A DNA stretch of 64,000 bases from Synaphobranchus kaupii (lineage: Eukaryota > Chordata > Actinopteri > Anguilliformes > Synaphobranchidae): contig CM056381.1 of the NCBI GenBank assembly GCA_029718625.1, positions 59,018,157 through 59,082,156 of the forward strand, in the 5' to 3' direction. The notes under the pieces are model-generated. The model was not told the DNA's origin and did not search any database. It saw nothing but the letters and a program-made list of their open reading frames with translations. Of this stretch, positions 36,673 through 48,893 are shown in pieces (the first letter of the stretch is position 1; the number at the start of each line of letters is the position of its first letter). The position numbers were made by a program, and so were the translations under genes.

Positions 36673-37728
36673 GTTTGTATTGATCATTGACTCCAACCCC
36701 ACTCTTGAGAATCTGCAACTTTGTGGGCTCTACCCTCTGTCATTGGAGGATAGCATGACTGACCTGCTTGAGTGCATCAGTGTGGCGTGTTTGGAGCGGT
36801 GTTGTTGGAAAGCTGTATTTAGTGATGCATTTGCCTGCCTTAATTTTGCATGGCAGGCAAAATCATGATATAACAATAAGATACTAAAAGCCTGAAGAGA
36901 CTAATGACTCTGTAGATATACCTAAGCTGGTTAGCATGACTATAATCAAAGACCCTGCGGATATACCTAAGATGGTTAACATCAGTAAAAGAGCATAACG
37001 GGTATCCTTCCCATCATTTATAATCATTGACGTCACGTGGCGCTGTAATGGCGACATGTTGTCCAGCTGTCTCTCGTGTTTGTGTTAATTTGAATGCGTT
37101 TTGTTGTGTCTGGCTTTTGTCTTTTGTTTTTTTCATGCGCTGTGTGTCTGTTGTGGGACGGGGAAGGGGGCTGGAAATTTTTCAGGGCAATCCTGCTGCT
37201 CGTTTTTTATAAAATTGACTAATTGTCGAGCCGCTATAATTTTGTTTGTGGTCGTCACCATGGAGACGCATTCTTATTATGCTCTGGAATGACCGTTGGA
37301 TCTGCAGCTACAAAGTTTACCATCGCTCTTCACCGGAGTTGAAGATGTTGGGACTGATCCAGGACTACAGGCAATCTTCAAAAGGCCACCAGGGAAGGAG
37401 AAGATAATGCGGGGGAGGTGTGAGGCGGCGATTGGGAAGGCTGAGCTCCGTTTTGACAGTAAACAGAGACCGCGAGACTGTGTGTAGCCTATGGAGGAAA
37501 GTCGTGGAGGCGGAGTTTGTGTGTTGGACTGGTTTATGACATTGGACATCTTGGGACAGCAGGGGCTATTTTTAATCATGACATTAATCATGTTTGTCGT
37601 GTTTTTTGTCATAATGTCATAAAGTCATAATGTGCTCTTCTACTAATTTAATGCCAATATAATGAGTATATTAGACAGGCTCATGGACTAATAGAGAGAG
37701 AGAGAGTGAAAGAAATTGGTCTAATATA
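36673..37728. other. Intronic stretch, unassigned
   Basis: A short imperfect tandem duplication lies at about 36905-37000 ('gatatacctaagctggttag' / 'gatatacctaagatggttaa'). About 37020-37560 is GC-richer and may be an unrecognised repeat (begins 'cattgacgtcacgtggcgct'). Confidence 0.45.
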
Positions 37729-38013
37729 CAGATCCTTTCCAAAAAATTTGAATATCATGGAAAAGTAGTTTTTTTTCCATAATTCCATTCAAAAAGTGAA
37801 TGGAATTCTAATTATTCACTATTCTAATTTCTTGAAATACTGTTTTGGGGGTTTTCTGGAGCTGTAAGCCAAAATTATGACAAATAAACAAATAAAGGCT
37901 AAAAATATTTCACTTTGTGTGTAATGAATCTATAATCTATGAAAGTTTCACTTTTTGAATGGAATTATGGAAAAAAAAAACTTTTCCATGATATTCAAAT
38001 TTTTTGGAAAGGA

Positions 38014-38017
<4 letters not shown>
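37729..38017. mobile_element. Tc1/mariner MITE with about 70-bp terminal inverted repeats
   Basis: A 289-bp element with both ends cagatcctttccaaaaaatt. The inverted repeats run about 70 bp, to 'ttccattcaaaaagtgaa', with only small differences. TA precedes the left end. The right end abuts a (TA)n tract. It will fold into a strong hairpin and has no coding capacity. Confidence 0.85.

Positions 38018-38018
<1 letters not shown>

Positions 38019-38044
<26 letters not shown>
38019..38044 (+). repeat. (TA)n microsatellite at the MITE border
   Basis: About 13 TA units directly after the MITE. The TA target site may have seeded the expansion. Confidence 0.85.
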
Positions 38045-38084
38045 GCAGATCCCAGAGGTGGGAGGCAAAATTCATGGAGACTGT

Positions 38085-38330
38085 GTGCGTGCGTGCGTGT
38101 CTCTCTCTGCATGTGTTTGTGTGTGTGTGTGTGTGTGTGTTTTAAAGGGAGGATAACAATAACTAAATGACAAGGCATCTCTGCAATTTGTTTATTCCAA
38201 AAACAGTACTTTCTGTTTTTTCTCTTTCTGCTCTCACAACTGCCCCTCTCTCTCACACACACACACACTCTATTTTATTTTGCCCCCCACCCCCACCTAC
38301 CACTCTCTCTCTCCCTCTCTTACAGAGGGT
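38085..38330 (+). repeat. Cluster of (GT)n, (CA)n and (CT)n microsatellites
   Basis: A gtgcgtgcgtg/tgtgtg tract at about 38085-38140, ctctctctcacacacacacac at about 38248-38270, and a ctctctctccctctct tract at about 38303-38321. Confidence 0.85.
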
Positions 38331-41018
38331 GTATGTTAATGGTTTTAGGAGCAGCATTAACTAGGCTACTGCTGGCGATGACAGATAGTTAACATCAGAT
38401 ATTGCTGATTAATTGACTTACATGATTTAGAAGACAAGATTAAGTGCCTAGCTATGGAAGACCAAAGTGGTAGTCGTTGATGTCCCGATTATAGTAGCCT
38501 ATTCATATTTCTCTGAAATTATAAATTAATTTACAACTGTAAAAAAAAAAAAAAACGACATTTCACAACTCCTGTAGGCTAGAATAGTTAGAAGTGCATT
38601 TTTACAAATAGGCTAGCTGTTCTGGGAAATTTGAAAATAAGGTAACCTGTGTTATGAAGATATGACATGCATTTATAACAATTCAAATGAAACTAATGAA
38701 AATTAGTTCAGAATTAAAGGAGTTAAGTCTGCATCTGTCAATACACTACCAAAATACGCTGATCTTGATCGGCTTAATATGGTGGCTGTGCAGAAATTGG
38801 AGCGGTAACGTTATCTAGGTTTTCAACCAATGTCAATCATATGACTGACAGCCTTCTCATCAGGAGTCTCTTTGAAATACGCCTTGAAATACATACGAGT
38901 GAAAAAAAACGGCATGAAATAGATGAGACGCAAAATAATGAATAGTTATTTATTTAATTAAATTTTAGCCAGTGGGTGCAATGATCGCGTTACCGCACTG
39001 ACTGTATCAAGGGCTCATTAATTTAACTTGTAAAGTTATTTAGCTGTTAGCTACCGAAGCACTAGCTCGCTAACTATAACATTATTAGCCTCGACTTACC
39101 ATTCTTTATGGATCTTCAAATGCCGAACTTCAAGGTGTTGTCCCCGTCTGTTATTTTTGACCCGCACATCTGCCATATTGCAGTCCATTTTTTGTTTTGT
39201 ACGGTGTACACTTTATATGCGAACAATATTATCTTTGGTATCATTTCGGCAAGTTCATCTAGCTGTAATCATCTAGCAGTAATCCCACGTTCCCTTTTCT
39301 CGTTCTGAAGTTTCTCGTTCTTCTTCTTTGTCGTTCTCGCGCAACTTCATTGGGTGTTGTCGGATTGGCTCAAAGTAGATCTGGGAAATTAATTCCATAG
39401 GATTGATTCGCTGGAAATTAATAGGCTAGTTGATTCAGGAAATTAACACTTTTTAACAACGTAATTTGTAATTTTTGGTTTGGGGAAGGTATCAAGTCTT
39501 TTCGAGTCAAAGGGCTCAAGTCACGAGTCATTAGTGTTAAAGTCAAAGTCGAGTTGCAAGTCTTTCATGATTTTGTCAAGTCGAGTCTAAAGTCATCAAA
39601 TTCGTAACTCGAGTCTGACTCGAGTCCAAGTCATGTGACTCAAGTCCACACCTCTGGTACCTGCAGACCAGAGGGACATATCTGGAAATAAGAGTTGAGG
39701 GGTGAGTTCAGATAGGATTGCTGAATTAATAATTTCATATTTTCATAGTTTGAATGCAACCTTATCATTGTTAATACTTCATCTTTGTAGTCAGACATGA
39801 ATTGATACTTAAACTATTTCTAAATACCAGTCCACATCCTCCATGCCAAGGTTGGGGATAAAAATATCAGAAATAAGATCTTATTGAAACTCATACCCTT
39901 TCCAATATAATTTACAAGCCTCATGTGGACAATGATGGGTTAAGCTACTGGAATGTAACTGCTGAAAGTACTTGAAATTACCTCAAAAAATTAAACAACA
40001 AATATTTTAGATATCTTGTTTCAAATATTTCATATTTGAATGTTTTTAATTCATCAAATAATCTGCAATAGGGTATTTAACAATGAACAAAGTAAATTAT
40101 TATTATTTGTACATATATTTTCCACATAAATAAGGGAAATAAATGTATTTGAATGGCCATGAATTATTTGAAAAGATTAATTGACCCAGGTCTGGTTGGA
40201 GTCAAAGTTTCAACCTGATTAGTTTGTGTGGCTGGTTGTACCTACTACCAACCAATGCAGGCTAAATCTTGCCAGAACCTAGATTTCACAGAATATAGCA
40301 TTCTTTTCTGGGATTAGGAGATTGTTCACCTCATTAAACTGCAGGAAGGTATTGGGACTTTGACCTGACAGCTGTTTTAGTGGGAAGGCATATTGGAAAG
40401 TGGCTTGGCACTAAGACAGGAGAACTAAGGAGTAGCTTACGGCAAGATATTAAAGGTTATATATTATTAATGATCTCTGCGTTCTATCGAGCTCCCCTCT
40501 ATCCTTGAAATGTGCAGAGAATAGCATTAAAAAAAAAACACACAGAGTCCTACGGGAAACATCCCTCTAATGAACCTTTGAAGGCTATGGAAATGTCGTT
40601 GTTGAATACCTTTTCTAGATTCTCCAAAGAGAAACAGTACCGTTGAAGGTGCATTCATTTATATTTTATTTCTTAAGCAGTGGAAAGGAAAGGTCAGACA
40701 AGTAATGTATGGGAACACGAAGTGCACAAAATACCCTGCCCTGCACCACATAAAAGAGAAGCCATCTCACAGAACAAATCTAATTTTGTCTTAAATTGAA
40801 AATATTAAATCACAGAGGTTTTACTGGATGCAGGTCTTATGGCCAATTTGTTCTTTGAAAAAGTTTTCTTCGGTGGCAATATAAAATCGGAAAAAGAAAA
40901 TTCTAAGGATCTCGGTTTCGGTATAAAGTACTGATGAACAAGATACCTAATGAACCTCTAACCCAACTGTGCTTTTTGGAGAGCCATAACTGCATGCTTA
41001 ATATACGTACCTCTAAAC
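38331..41018. other. Intronic stretch with an AGTC-rich repeat block
   Basis: About 39490-39655 is a diverged internal-repeat block (see its own entry). Other parts are AT-rich without recognised elements. A 66-codon frame at 39108-39308 has no domain. Confidence 0.45.
39490..39655 (+). repeat. CGAGTC/AAGTC-rich transposon end
   Basis: Dense irregular repeats of cgagtc, aagtc and agtca ending 'gactcaagtccacacctctg'. The terminal CACCTCTG is a hAT-type end, and blocks like this are a known subterminal signature of fish hAT elements. The matching left end (CAGAGGTG) was not identified with confidence; a cagaggtggg at 38050 is a candidate. Confidence 0.55.
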
Positions 41019-41223
41019 CAGGGGTGTCCAATCTTATCCGGAAAGGGCCGGTGTGGGTGCAGGCTTTTGTTCTAGCCCAGCACTATGACACCTGATTCTA
41101 CTTATCAAGGTCTTGATCGAAGAGCACGATTAGTTAATTAGTGGAATCAGGTGTTGTAGTGCTGGGCTAAAACACAAACCTGCACCCACACCGGCCCTTT
41201 CCGGATAAGATTGGACACCCCTG
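41019..41223. mobile_element. hAT MITE with perfect 8-bp target duplication and long inverted repeats
   Basis: A 205-bp element with ends caggggtgtccaatcttatc. The inverted repeats match for over 40 bp (through 'ggaaagggccggtgtgggtg'). ctctaaac is at both 41011-41018 and 41224-41231. Perfect ends and target duplication imply a young insertion. Confidence 0.94.
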
Positions 41224-41231
41224 CTCTAAAC

Positions 41232-43514
41232 CATTCTAAAACTGATCTATACCAGACTTTTCCCAAAGGGGTGCAAAGCAGATTTGGGAAAGGAAATTGG
41301 CCCATAGGAGTGGGCCTCATGTTGGGTGGGAATCACACATTCTGTAAAATCCACTATAGTTCTGTCAACACTTCCTTGGCACCCTCCCCATTCCAAGTTA
41401 GTTAATTAGCCATCAATACAGGCCATGATTTTGCACTTGCAAGATTAATTGATCCTTGGGTGGCTATAAGTATTAGGGTCAATGATCAATAAGGTTTTCA
41501 GAGGTGCAGTCATTTTAGAAGTCAAAAAAACAATTTTTAGGTTCACTTGAATGTCAGTTATGTATTCATATTTGTTTAGATTCATTATAAAATAAAGAAT
41601 TCACCCTCCTGCCCAAATGTGATCAGACGTGAGCTTGAGATACATGTCTTGCACTTGACCAATTAACAGGAGAGGCAAAAAAACATAACAAAATCTGGAC
41701 AAAATTGAGTTAATACCAGAATCTCATTGCTGAAGATCAAATCTACCATTCAGCTAAATTTCTAAATTGAACTCGCTGTGTAAATATGTGGCATTTTGTT
41801 AAATATTGGGACTAGTTAGTCCTCCAGAATATGACAGACATCAGAAATATCTTGACTCACCGTAAATGTTCACCGTAAGAGTCCCAAACAAAACTTTTGC
41901 ACGTTCAAACATGTTGATCATTGATATGGTATCGGAGATCACACTTTAACAGTCTCCATGATGACAAGTATAATATAACATAATCGTGGTGCTTAAATTA
42001 GTGCTATTAAGTATTTTTGTTTAATGACAGAAATGGCTGTTCTTTCTTCTTCTATTGTCATTGTTGTTTTTCTTCTTCTATGGTAGACACCTCTGTTGAG
42101 GCTATGAGGCTGTTCAGACTGTATCAATGACATATACATTTGTTATCAATACAATGCACATTTGATATCATTGTATATGCGCTATATAAATTGTAAAACG
42201 CATAAAAAATATGTTTTCAAAGGGCTGTCATACTATGGTTGGCCGTTGAGCTTAAATAATGCCATCAAACACTTGAAAAATATATTGTCACAGGCCTGCC
42301 ATACATTTACACATCACTGAAACATGAATATTCTCTGTTTCTATTGTGCATTGCAGTGTGACATTTCAGGCACGACTACAGTTGTTGTGGATTCTCAGAG
42401 TTACACAGCAACTGTACAAAAGGCAAGCCCAACCTCAAACTCCTCAGGAGGCACATATTCTTCACCAACATGGCGGCAGCAGCAAAAGACATATTTTAGA
42501 AAGAAGCCCAGGGCGCATCTGAAATCCTCAAATAAATGGTTACAAATATGAGTAAGAACAGGCTCTGCTCAGGCACTGAGACTAATTTGGTGGATCACCT
42601 TATTAGGGCACTTTTCCATGTAATGGTAAAGGAACCAGGAATGTTGTTGCTTGGGGGAACTAACTGACAGTTTGTAAAGGAGGAACACTGCATCTAGAAC
42701 GTCTTATTTTTAGCCACAAAATGTATTATTAACCACATCACTAGTTTTGCATGTATATAACACAGGTTTATTTAGGTCTCAGTTAAATCTGTGTGTGATT
42801 AACTAAACGTAGTACAAAAAAATCAAGAAAATTATAGTGATTCTTGTATGCATGAAAACATGTGCACATGTCTAGCCATGCTGTATAAATGCAGGTTTAT
42901 AGTAAATGTGGTTTAAACTTGAAGGTGTAGAATTTCTCTGTGGACTGTTTCTCAAATAGCCAGAGGAATTGTTTGATTTAAATCTCTTTTCTTGATTGAA
43001 GAGGGATTAAAAATGGAAAAATGTAAAGCCTTTTGTACAGTCCAAAAAAGCTCTGATGAAGGTCAAACTTACAAAAAGCTTAGCTTAAGAAAAGCTATAC
43101 TTTTTCAAGTTAAATGCAGCAGTTTTTTTTTCAGTGCACCAAATCAAGTTCAAAGTTATGTATACTCAAAATACATGCGTGCATCTGTATGTATGCATTC
43201 TATTATGTAGTACTTATACATAAACATGCCATCTATTTTAATTAGCTGCTAATATGTACTGAATTAGATTTATGCCCCACTAAACAACTGTTACATGACA
43301 GTATAATGATTTGGTGGTATAATATGAATTTACATTCAGTATACCATTCAGTGGCTGCTCTCTTTATGCGCTGTTACTTTACTGATTGGTATTGTGTATT
43401 TCTTATTAATGAATGCCAGTGAATTATGGATGCCTGCAGTTCTAATAGTATACTTGATTTAATTTAGCTTCATGTCTTTAGATACAGCTTAAACTAATTA
43501 AGGTCTGGTATATC
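41232..43514. other. Intronic stretch without recognised features
   Basis: AT-rich. Short frames at 42324-42551 and 42992-43210 (+) show no domain, codon bias or homology that I recognise. Confidence 0.5.
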
Positions 43515-44134
43515 TACAGTGCCCTCCACTATTATTGGCACCCCTGGTAAAGATGAGTAAAAAGGGTTATAAAAAATTCACAGTTTGGTGAATTAGCTTA
43601 ATCTCACACTGAAAAAAAGAGAAAAATCCAACCTTTAATTTCAGTTAATTTATTATGAGGAAAAAAAAAATCCCTCATTAAGAAATAATTATTTTTAACA
43701 AAACCACATGTGCCACAATTATTGGCACCGCTGCATTTATATATAAAATAAATTCATAATTTTTTTATATTTGGTCACATATCCTTTGCATGCCATGACT
43801 TCCTGATGTCTGTGACCCAACAATATCAAAAGACTTGATATCTTATTTTCTGGTATGCCTACACGCAATACTATAACCTCTCTGCATTTGAATGGATCTC
43901 TATGGGAATTGGGGGGTGGGACTAGATTTAGGTGGAAATTACAGTGGAACAGTATGGAACACATGGTTGGCTAAATGGCTGTAAGACATCAAGGGACTGA
44001 GGTATCAAAAGAGCCTCAAACCATCACTCTGCTGCCAGATATGCGTTAGATATGGACGGATCACTTAAAAGGTTGTTTCTCCTGACTCATTTTCCTATTG
44101 AACTCTATGGAAAAATAAGTCAGGAGAAACAAGC
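43515..44134. mobile_element. Tc1-type left end (CAGTGCCCTCC family) fused to the foldback arm
   Basis: The left end tacagtgccctccactatta is followed by the 'cacaattattggcaccgctg' inner repeat, then at about 43770 by the shared arm 'tatttggtcacatatccttt'. The arm continues to the hairpin 'ttgtttctcctgac' / 'gtcaggagaaacaa' at about 44075-44133. No right terminal repeat was found, so it is truncated there. The 'catatcctttgcatgc' to 'tctgtgaccc' stretch resembles the antisense of the transposase 5' region of this Tc1 family (from memory, unverified). Confidence 0.7.
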
Positions 44135-45439
44135 CAGAGTTGAAACAACCGAGGAGATGATAAAATATTTTGGTATAGACCATCTGACCATTGATTAGAT
44201 GCTCCTCTTAATATGCCCTATTTGCCAGTCTTAAGCCCCACTGGACCTCATTGAGATAAAATGGGACAACATGGCATCTGATGTTCAGAGAGTAAGCATT
44301 ATTTCATTGCTTCTAGTGCTGGCAACACACACTAATTAACACTGACCTTCACATCTACCCCCTACTGATAAAACTCAATTCATGGCAAATGCTAATCAGC
44401 CAAATTAAGTTTCTTAACTTAAGTCTTATCCAGTGACAGGGCACCTGTGGTTTATTTTCCTGTTCATAAGTACTTATCACTGGCTGTGGAAAAGCAGCAT
44501 GCATAAAGTGCCTGATAGAGGGGAGTAGCTTTCTTGATGAGAATGGTATATTTATATCTGATGTTCTTTGCCGATCTTCACCAGACTTAACACCTAGAAG
44601 AATAAAATCACTTCAACTGAGCCCAGTCACCTCTCTGACTAATGAGAAGCAATGCTTCATACTTCAACATCAACATACCTAAGCGTCTCACAGCCAGTCA
44701 CGAATTGGTCAGTTAATCAAACTCATGCCAAGTCCTTAAATCTATCCCCCAAATGTTTTATTTTTCAAAAGCACACAGGCATATAGTAAATTGAGTGCTA
44801 TGTTTTGGGTGCTTGGAACAAATTTCAAAGAAATGCGGAGAGGAAAATCACATTCAGTATTTAAAGGGTAACATCAGGTCTGCTAGGCTGTGCTGCTGAC
44901 AGCTCACATTTCATTCATGTTTCATTTTAAATTCTCAAGCCATTTCTTCTTTGCATTTTCCCCTGACAACTGCCAAAACGTATTTGACCACAGAATCACA
45001 CTTAAAGACATGCAACGACACACTACCTACAGATCACTCCAGAAGAAGCTCCAGATTTACACAATTCAGACATACTGGGAGTACAGCTCACAGTATGTAG
45101 TCTTAGTCAAACTGCACTGCAGTTATAAACACCAGGAAGCCAAATGCATTTAATAGCCTTGGATTTAGACTTCCTTTTACAACAAAGTCATGGTGCCTTC
45201 TGGATTTCTGACTGGTGCCTATCTATTTGAATCACAGAGACCTGAATTCAAATCTGCAATTTTGTTCTTAAATCTGAATCATAGTTGAATATAAACTGAT
45301 CAAAATTTCTAAAAAGATTTGCTAAGTTTAATGATGGACTGGAAAAGCTATTTGGGGAGAAAAAACATTTCAGTTGCATTTATTTGAAAGCCAGACTTGG
45401 TTGATTGATTCCAGGCCAAATCTGCTAATGTGACAACAC
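44135..45439. other. Intronic stretch without recognised features
   Basis: AT-rich. An 87-codon frame at 44890-45153 (+) has no recognisable domain. Confidence 0.5.
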
Positions 45440-45800
45440 CAAGATCACATTTCCTTTTTTATTTTATTTATACATATATCATTTTATCCCAATTTGGTAG
45501 CCAATTGTACCCTATGTTCTTCAATTCCCTGTGTAGCAACCGCTTGAGAGCTGCACAACCCCGTCAGCCAGTAGTAGGAAGGAGGGTGCCACGTCCTCTT
45601 CTGGGTGCAACTCCTCTTGCTCCTGATCGCGACATAACTCGCCCAGGGCCGCTTGTGAGCGACGATTCTCCCCCGCCGAGTCCCTCCCCTGACCCCGGGA
45701 GTGGCCGCCAAATTGCCACTCCCTCATGGCACCGGCCACACTCGGATCTAGCAGGACCAGGGGCGAGAAACCCCGATCCTCGGTGTGCAACTGCAACAGC
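45440..45800. repeat. GC-rich SINE-like repeat
   Basis: An AT-rich start ('tatttatacatatatcattt', 'tcccaatttggtagccaatt') runs into a GC-rich body ending near 'gaaaccccgatcctcggtgt'. The sharp GC rise inside AT-rich intron and the A-rich/'caaattggg' type end (minus strand) fit a SINE inserted on the minus strand. The 144-codon frame here is a by-product of the GC-rich body. Confidence 0.45.
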
Positions 45801-46350
45801 TCAAAGTTGTTTGCTGAAAAAATGTAGATCAGTACAGTACGTAAAAGTATATGTAAAAAACTGAGGTAATATACTGAGGTTTTTATTCTCATAAAATGAG
45901 TTAGGGGAAAATATCCTCACTGCCACTATGATTGATGTCTAAATGCGACACGTACACTGCACATTCCATCTGTGTCATCTGTTAGATCAATAGAAGGTAA
46001 AATCCACATTTCCTCTGGAAGAGCCAGGGGAAGGAAAACAATCATGTACACCCTGCTTAATAACCTGCTGAAATACACTGTTGACTATAAGGGTCTTGCA
46101 GCAGACCTATTCTGCCTTTGTGTTGTAAGATGATTCCACACCGTATCTTTAATGCTGGAACTATTTAATGGCGTCTTTGGAGGTATGATCTTGCCCATGT
46201 GTGCATTTTTGGTACATTAGTCTAATTAAGTTTATAATCAGGAGGTTTTCAAATCCTATCAAAGAAAATAGTGGACTGCACTAAGACTGCAGTTTTTATT
46301 GTTTGTTGATGCTGTGTAAACCAAATCCATACTGCTCTTTGTGATACTCA
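45801..46350. other. Intronic stretch without recognised features
   Basis: No feature recognised. Confidence 0.5.
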
Positions 46351-48221
46351 GGGCTCTATTTTCCAGCGGGCGCATGGCGTGTGGCAAGCGGTCACAGTCA
46401 ATAATGCAGCGCATGGCGCACTGGGCGTGGCTACTGAATGTAGCTATTTTCGGACCAGAGGCGAGGAGCGCACAGCGAACTGCAGTGGAAGATGATAACG
46501 TTATATCTATTTTGCTTTGATATCACAAACAAAATGTATACTATCAATGTAATAATGCATTTGCTTCACATAGGGATGTCTAAAATGACAAACTAAGTAG
46601 GCCTGTACTTATTCATTCGTGTTTTAGTCCTATTGTTTTTTATAGGATATATAGTGCAGTGATTGCATCAGATTGCGTAAGTCAATAAATTATACAAGTT
46701 ATACTAAACTGTTAGGCTATATAGAAAAAAGTGTGCCTTTGCGCGGTAGCCTAGGATATTATAATAAAATAAAGTCCACCATATACTGAAATAGCCCATG
46801 CAGAAATGAGCGTTAACGAGTTATCCCACCTTGCGACATTATCAAATATTTCCACTAATCAAGCATTCAATCGTGCATTTGGACAACGTCATGCGTGAAT
46901 AAAAGAAAATCAGAAATACGAGGTAATCCATCTGTCCATGCTTGCCAAGGGGTGTACGTATGTCTTTATTCATTAGCACCATCGATAGCACCAACACAAT
47001 CCCATTCAACGGCCAGTCACCGTTTTCGTATGAAATATTTTTACAGTGCAGATTATTGATAATCATAATTAAGACTGAGTCTAGCCTACAATTTACAGTT
47101 TTGTAGCCTACAGTGAGTAGTCTACATCTTTTCAAATGAGATTCACTTTCCGTTCATAATAAGCTGCAAATACTACACTGCCTGGCCAAAAAAAAGTAGC
47201 CGTTGCACCCGTCATGCATAGTGCCCACTGTACAAGCCTGTTATGATCTGGGGTTGCTTCAATTGGTCAGGGCTAGGCTGAGCAACGTTATGCAGCAATA
47301 AAATTAAGTCAGCTGAGTACCTGAATGTACTAAATGACCAGGTTATCCCATCAATGGGCATATTCCAGGACGACAATGCTTCATCGGGCTCAAGATTCAT
47401 CGGGCTCAAATTGTGAAAGAGTGGTTCAGGGAGCATGAGGAATCATTTTCACACATGAATTGGCCTCCAAAGTCCTGACCATAACCCCATTGAAAGTCTT
47501 TGGGATGTGCTGGAGAAGACTTTACGGAGTGGTCCGACTCTCCCGTCGTCAATACAAGATCTCGGCCAAAAATTTATGCAACTCTGGACGGAAATAAATG
47601 TTGTGACGTTGCATAAGGTTGTCGAAACAATGCCACGACAAATGCACGCCGTAATCAAAGCTAAAGGCGGTCCAATGAAATATTTGACTTTTTTTGGCCA
47701 GGCAGTGTACAATTCTACAAATACAGTATTAATGTCCACATCAGCATCGCACAGCTGCGTTTATATCTTCTCACTCCAGACGGTTGTAAGAAAAAGAATG
47801 GAATACAGTAGCCAACCCCCGGACCACAATGCAATACAATAACAGCCATAAACAATTAAAAGCAGAACTACATAGAGGAATCAGCCTAACATAAAAAAAG
47901 AAAAAGGTCAATGCACAATAAATGCAAAGTAGGCTTTTCCTGCTTAGGGGATTTATATTAAAGTCAAATCCGATGGTATATGATCCACAAAAACGGTTCA
48001 TTGGCTTTTGAATTGGTTATGAATGATCATTCATGCATTGCTTGAGAAAGCCCCAAAATTAGCAACCCGCCATGGACTGACACACCCACACAGGCTCTCC
48101 TCCCACTTCAGCGCACGGCGAGTCAAACGGGCTCAGGAGCGTGAAAATCCATGACAAGATTGCCACTTCGCCAGTACTCCGCCTCGCCACACGCCATATT
48201 CCCGGCCAGAAAATAGAGCCC
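46351..48221. mobile_element. DNA transposon-like element with GGGCTCTATTTTC ends
   Basis: The left end gggctctattttccagcggg and the mirrored right end gggctctattttctggccgg are inverted repeats. Both continue into 'atggcgtgtggc', with GC-rich subterminal DNA. It is 1,871 bp and contains the Tc1 derivative 47174-47709. No target duplication or transposase was found, so the superfamily is open. A partial second copy begins at about 61082. Confidence 0.65.
47174..47709 (+). mobile_element. Tc1-type deletion derivative with transposase remnant (copy 2)
   Basis: Ends tacactgcctggccaaaaaa (47174) and mirrored at 47709, with TA at both sides. The plus-strand interior preserves pieces of the transposase: 'ttatgatctggggttgcttc' (VMIWGCF-like) and the WPP...DHNPIESLWDVLEKTL-like region at 47461-47525, with stops and a short deletion relative to copy 1. 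It has the same internal deletion as 13371-13894 but intact ends. Confidence 0.87.
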
Positions 48222-48263
48222 ACAGTCTCCGGAAAAGTGTTAGATTTAATGAACAAAGAAATA

Positions 48264-48893
48264 TACAGTGCATCCGGAAAGTATTCACAGCGCTTCACTT
48301 TTTCCACATTTTGTTCTGTTACAGCTTTATTCCAAAATTGATTAAATTCATTTTTTCCCTCAAAATTCTACACACAACACCCCATAATGACAATGTGAAA
48401 AATGTTTTTTTGAGATTTTTGCAAATTTATTAAAAATAAAAAAATAAAATTTCTCATTTACATAAGTATTCATACCCTTTGCTTTAACGTATTTTTAAAG
48501 TATCATATTTCATATTTGGTCGCATATCCTTTACATGCTGTTACTTCCTGAAGTCTGTGACCATCAACATCAAAAAACTGTCGATATCTTATTTTCAGGT
48601 ACTGTTACAAGCGATACTATAACCTCTCTGCATTTGAATGGATCTCTATGGAAATTGGGGGGTGAGACTAGATTCAGCTGTAAATTACACTGGTACAGTA
48701 TGGAACACATGGCTGGCTAAATGGCTGTAAGTTATCAAGGGTCTGAGCTATCAAACGAGCCCCAAACCAAACCATCACTCTGTTGCCAGATATGGAGTAG
48801 ATGTGGATGGATCACTGCAAGGGTTATTTCTCCGGACTCATTTTCCTATAGAACTATGGGGAAAAAAGTCAGGAGAAACAACCCTTAAAGGTA
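48264..48893. mobile_element. Chimeric Tc1 element (CAGTGCATCCGG family) with foldback arm, right end missing
   Basis: The left end tacagtgcatccggaaagta is followed by about 230 bp of Tc1 end and then the foldback arm ('atttggtcgcatatccttta' to 'ggagaaacaacccttaa'). It is nearly identical to 61382-62081, including a chance 61-codon frame at 48535-48720 whose translation is identical in both. It stops at 'cccttaa' without the right terminal repeat. Confidence 0.8.

Noticed and set aside
37948..38268. 106-codon frame with THTHTH and YIYIYI runs
   Set aside because: Translation of (TA)n and (GT)n microsatellites plus a MITE.
45430..45864. 144-codon Pro/Arg-rich frame
   Set aside because: Lies in a GC-rich SINE-like repeat; composition explains the open frame.
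48535..48720. Identical 61-codon frames at 48535-48720 and 61653-61838, a possible conserved small protein
   Set aside because: They lie in two near-identical copies of a chimeric Tc1 element; identity reflects recent copying, not protein selection.
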